Assembly (NCBI GenBank): GCA_947073515.1
Contig: CAMTMC010000032.1
Span: forward strand, 1 to 34,524
Origin: an uncultured bacterium
GTDB lineage: Bacteria; Bacillota; Clostridia; Oscillospirales; Oscillospiraceae
Direction: 5' to 3'
DNA length: 34,524 nt
Below the pieces are notes generated by a model. It was not told the DNA's origin. It did not search any database and worked only from the letters and a program-made list of their open reading frames with translations. The translations under genes were made by a program, and so were the position numbers. This document shows, piece by piece, positions 32,397-34,524 of the stretch; within the stretch, counting starts at the first letter, position 1; the number at the start of each line of letters is the position of its first letter.

Positions 32397-32487
32397 CCTT
32401 TTTCCCGTCCCCGGGGGAGAGGGGGCTTGCGTTCCCGCCCCCGGTGTGGTATGCTGGGTTCACCTGAATCAGAGAGGAGTTTTCCCC

Positions 32488-32865
32488 ATGAAAGAGATCA
32501 TTTCCACCCAAAACGCCCCCGCCGCCATCGGCCCCTACTCCCAGGGGGTGAAGGCAGGCAACCTTCTGTTTGTCTCCGGCCAGATCCCCCTGGATCCCGC
32601 CACCGGCGAGGTAGTAGAGGCCAATATCCAGACCCAGACCACCCGCTCCCTGAACAACCTGAAGGCCATCCTGGAGCAGGCCGGCGGCTCCCTGGCCAGC
32701 GTGGTCAAGACCACCGTGTTCCTGAAGAGCATGGACGATTTTGCGGAAATGAACGCCGTGTATCAGTCCTTCTTCCAGACCGAGTGCCCCGCCCGTTCCG
32801 CCGTCCAGGTGGGCAAGCTGCCCAAGGATGTGCTGGTGGAGATCGAGGCCATCGCCGCCCTTTAA
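32488..32865 (+). CDS. ridA: RidA family reactive intermediate/imine deaminase
   Basis: 125 residues from ATG 32488 (GAGAGGAG upstream). Typical [39 protein letters not shown] and the C-terminal [19 protein letters not shown] with the conserved Arg that binds the imine acid. Hydrolyses 2-aminoacrylate and similar imines. Followed by a strong terminator. Confidence 0.96.
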   Translation: MKEIISTQNAPAAIGPYSQGVKAGNLLFVSGQIPLDPATGEVVEANIQTQTTRSLNNLKAILEQAGGSLASVVKTTVFLKSMDDFAEMNAVYQSFFQTECPARSAVQVGKLPKDVLVEIEAIAAL

Positions 32866-32888
32866 GGAACCGCTGATTGGTTCCCTAC

Positions 32889-32919
32889 CCCCTCCGGCCC
32901 CGCCGGAGGGGCTTTTTTT
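32889..32919 (+). terminator. Terminator of ridA
   Basis: CCCCTCCGGC pairs with GCCGGAGGGG around CCC, then seven T residues. Confidence 0.95.
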
Positions 32920-33032
32920 CGGCGTCTCCCCGGGAAGATATGTTTTTGCGATCCCCCCCTTCTCTGGTGGAGGGAACCAGTTACCAAGCCGCCCCATTAA
33001 GACATTTTTTTCGGATTTCTTTGCTCAGGGCG

Positions 33033-33061
33033 TTGCATTTTTCGAGAAAACAGGGTACAAT
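33033..33061 (+). promoter_or_regulatory. Promoter of typA
   Basis: TTGCAT (33033-33038), 17 bases, TACAAT (33056-33061). Confidence 0.75.
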
Positions 33062-33106
33062 ATTTTGTCTTAATTCGGATATTGGAAGATCGAGGTGCAA
33101 AATCCC

Positions 33107-34524
33107 ATGCAGAATGAAAATTTACGCAACATCGCCATCATCGCCCACGTAGACCACGGCAAGACCACCCTGGTGGACGAGATGCTCAAGCAGTCCGGCG
33201 TCTACCGTGAGAACCAGGCGGTGGCCGACCGGGTGATGGACTCCGGCGACCTGGAGCGGGAGCGGGGCATTACCATCACCGCCAAGAACACCGCCGTCCA
33301 GTACGGCGGCGTGAAGATCAACATTGTGGACACCCCGGGCCACGCCGACTTCGGCGGCGAGGTGGAGCGCATTTTGAAGATGGTCAACGGCGTCATCCTG
33401 CTGGTGGACGCCGCTGAGGGCCCCATGCCCCAGACCCGCTTTGTGCTGAGCAAGGCCCTGGAGCTGGGCCACCGGGTCATCGTGGTGGTCAACAAGATCG
33501 ACCGCCCCGACCAGCGGGTATATGAGGTGGTGGACGAGGTGCTGGAGCTCCTCCTGGACCTGGACGCCACCGACGAGCAGCTGGATTCCCCCATGCTGTT
33601 CTGCTCCGGCCGGCAGGGCACCGCCTCCGTCCAGCCCGACGTGGCGGGCAGTGATCTAAAACCCCTGTTTGACACCATTCTGGAGTATATCCCCGCCCCG
33701 GAGGTAGATCTGGAGGCCCCCTTCCAGATGCTGGTGTCCTCCATCGACTACAACGAGTTTGTGGGCCGTATCGCCATCGGCCGTGTTGAGCGGGGTGTGG
33801 TCAAGCAGAACCAGGACATCGCCGTGTGCAACTACCACGCCCCCGACGCCGCCCCTCAGAAGGCCAGGGTCTCCGCCCTCTATGAGTTCGACGGCCTGGC
33901 CAAGGTCCCCGTGCAGGAGGCCGCCGCCGGCAGCATTGTGGCCATGAGCGGCATCGGCGACATCACCATCGGGGACACCATCTGCGCCCCGGACAAGGTG
34001 GAGCCCATTGAGTTCGTCCAGATCTCCGCCCCCACCATTGAGATGACCTTCTCTGTCAACGACTCCCCCTTCGCCGGGCGGGAGGGCAAGTTTGTCACCA
34101 GCCGCCAGCTCCGGGACCGCCTGTCCCGGGAGACCCTGAAGGACGTGTCCCTGAAGGTGTCTGAGGTGGAGGGCTCCACCGACTCCTTCAACGTGGCCGG
34201 CCGGGGGGAGATGTCCCTGTCCATCCTCATTGAGACCATGCGCCGGGAGGGATACGAGCTCCAGGTGTCGCCCCCCCGTGTGCTGTACCGGGAGATCGAC
34301 GGCAAGAAGTGCGAACCCGTGGAGCGGCTGGTGGCCGACGTCCCCGCCGACTGCGTGGGCGCCGTCATTGAGAAGATGGGCTCCCGGAAGGGCGACCTGC
34401 TGGAGATGAACCCGGTGGGCGACCGGATGAAGCTGGAGTTCCTGGTGCCCTCCCGGGGCCTGTTCGGCTACCGCAACGAGTTTTTGACCGACACCAAGGG
34501 CGAGGGCATCATGGCCTCCGTCTT
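33107..34524 (+). CDS. typA: GTPase TypA/BipA (partial, runs off right edge)
   Basis: Ribosome-associated translational GTPase. The frame from ATG 33107 (GAGGTG upstream) is open to the window end, giving 472 residues of an expected 600 or so. G-domain motifs: AHVDHGKTT (G1), RGITI (G2), DTPGHADFGGEV (G3), NKIDRPDQR (G4); then the EF-Tu-like domain 2 and the BipA-specific AGRGEMSLSILIETMRREGYE with SPPRVLYREIDG, and VPSRGLFGYRNEF near the end. Confidence 0.97.
   Translation, partial: MQNENLRNIAIIAHVDHGKTTLVDEMLKQSGVYRENQAVADRVMDSGDLERERGITITAKNTAVQYGGVKINIVDTPGHADFGGEVERILKMVNGVILLVDAAEGPMPQTRFVLSKALELGHRVIVVVNKIDRPDQRVYEVVDEVLELLLDLDATDEQLDSPMLFCSGRQGTASVQPDVAGSDLKPLFDTILEYIPAPEVDLEAPFQMLVSSIDYNEFVGRIAIGRVERGVVKQNQDIAVCNYHAPDAAPQKARVSALYEFDGLAKVPVQEAAAGSIVAMSGIGDITIGDTICAPDKVEPIEFVQISAPTIEMTFSVNDSPFAGREGKFVTSRQLRDRLSRETLKDVSLKVSEVEGSTDSFNVAGRGEMSLSILIETMRREGYELQVSPPRVLYREIDGKKCEPVERLVADVPADCVGAVIEKMGSRKGDLLEMNPVGDRMKLEFLVPSRGLFGYRNEFLTDTKGEGIMASV

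Noticed and set aside
1-34524. CRISPR arrays, rRNA or tRNA genes, complete insertion sequences.
   Set aside because: None seen on reading both strands; no regularly spaced repeats, transposase or integrase motifs.

Overview
The window looks like a chromosome segment of a high-GC anaerobic gut Firmicute of the Oscillospiraceae type (Flavonifractor / Pseudoflavonifractor / Intestinimonas relatives). This rests on GC-rich Clostridia-like gene content, GGAGG ribosome sites, a proline operon, a YtrA-type ABC operon, a biosynthetic thiolase, mnmG, ridA and typA. The assignment is an inference; there is no rRNA or marker phylogeny here.

Layout. (1) 1-3560 is a lower-GC accessory patch with decayed genes: an OmpR-type response regulator cut by the left edge, a frameshifted HxlR regulator, a small Cys-rich peptide ORF with CXXXD repeats, a stretch resembling mobile-element DNA, a consensus promoter driving a 22-residue ORF, and a broken MFS transporter. 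(2) 3625-14076 is the highlight, one long minus-strand operon in which four genes are interrupted by in-frame UGA codons best read as selenocysteine. In transcription order it encodes a CGUC thioredoxin-like protein, an ArsP/DUF318-type efflux permease, a protein ending in Cys-Cys, a small binding protein with a DCC motif, an ABC ATPase, a DsrE-like Cys-rich protein, two paralogous ABC permeases with UGA at the same codon, an NMT1-type lipoprotein, a DUF3343 Se/S-carrier-like protein, a dehydratase-type activase, a double-cubane-cluster reductase and a MerB-like organometal lyase with a Cys-Sec pair. The core matches what I remember as the 'Sao' (selenocysteine-assisted organometal) families. 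The extra permease, second binding protein, DUF3343 and activase/reductase pair are what makes this version unusual.

(3) 14288-15595 holds a candidate structured RNA between two terminators, pth, and a tandem/inverted repeat element. (4) 15600-18056 has prs, a stand-alone GlmU-type left-handed beta-helix protein and an HD-domain protein. (5) 18215-22407 is proC-proB-(DUF1266 membrane protein)-proA on the minus strand. (6) 22612-25782 is a divergent GntR(YtrA)-ABC ATPase-membrane protein operon with its own operator. (7) 25972-27672 has thiolase and a divergent ribbon-helix-helix/XRE pair with inverted repeats. (8) 28007-34524 holds tadA, a DUF4177 protein, mnmG, a frameshifted GNAT, a small conserved protein, an MBL hydrolase, ridA and the start of typA.

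Working model for the operon (inference): an organometal or soft metal(loid) compound is captured by vicinal thiol/selenol groups, moved by a Sec-containing ABC system and/or an ArsP-like exporter, and cleaved by a MerB-like lyase. The DUF3343 protein and activase/reductase pair would add selenium handling or low-potential reduction. No Sec-insertion genes (selA, selB, selC, selD) lie in the window, so the model requires them elsewhere in the genome.
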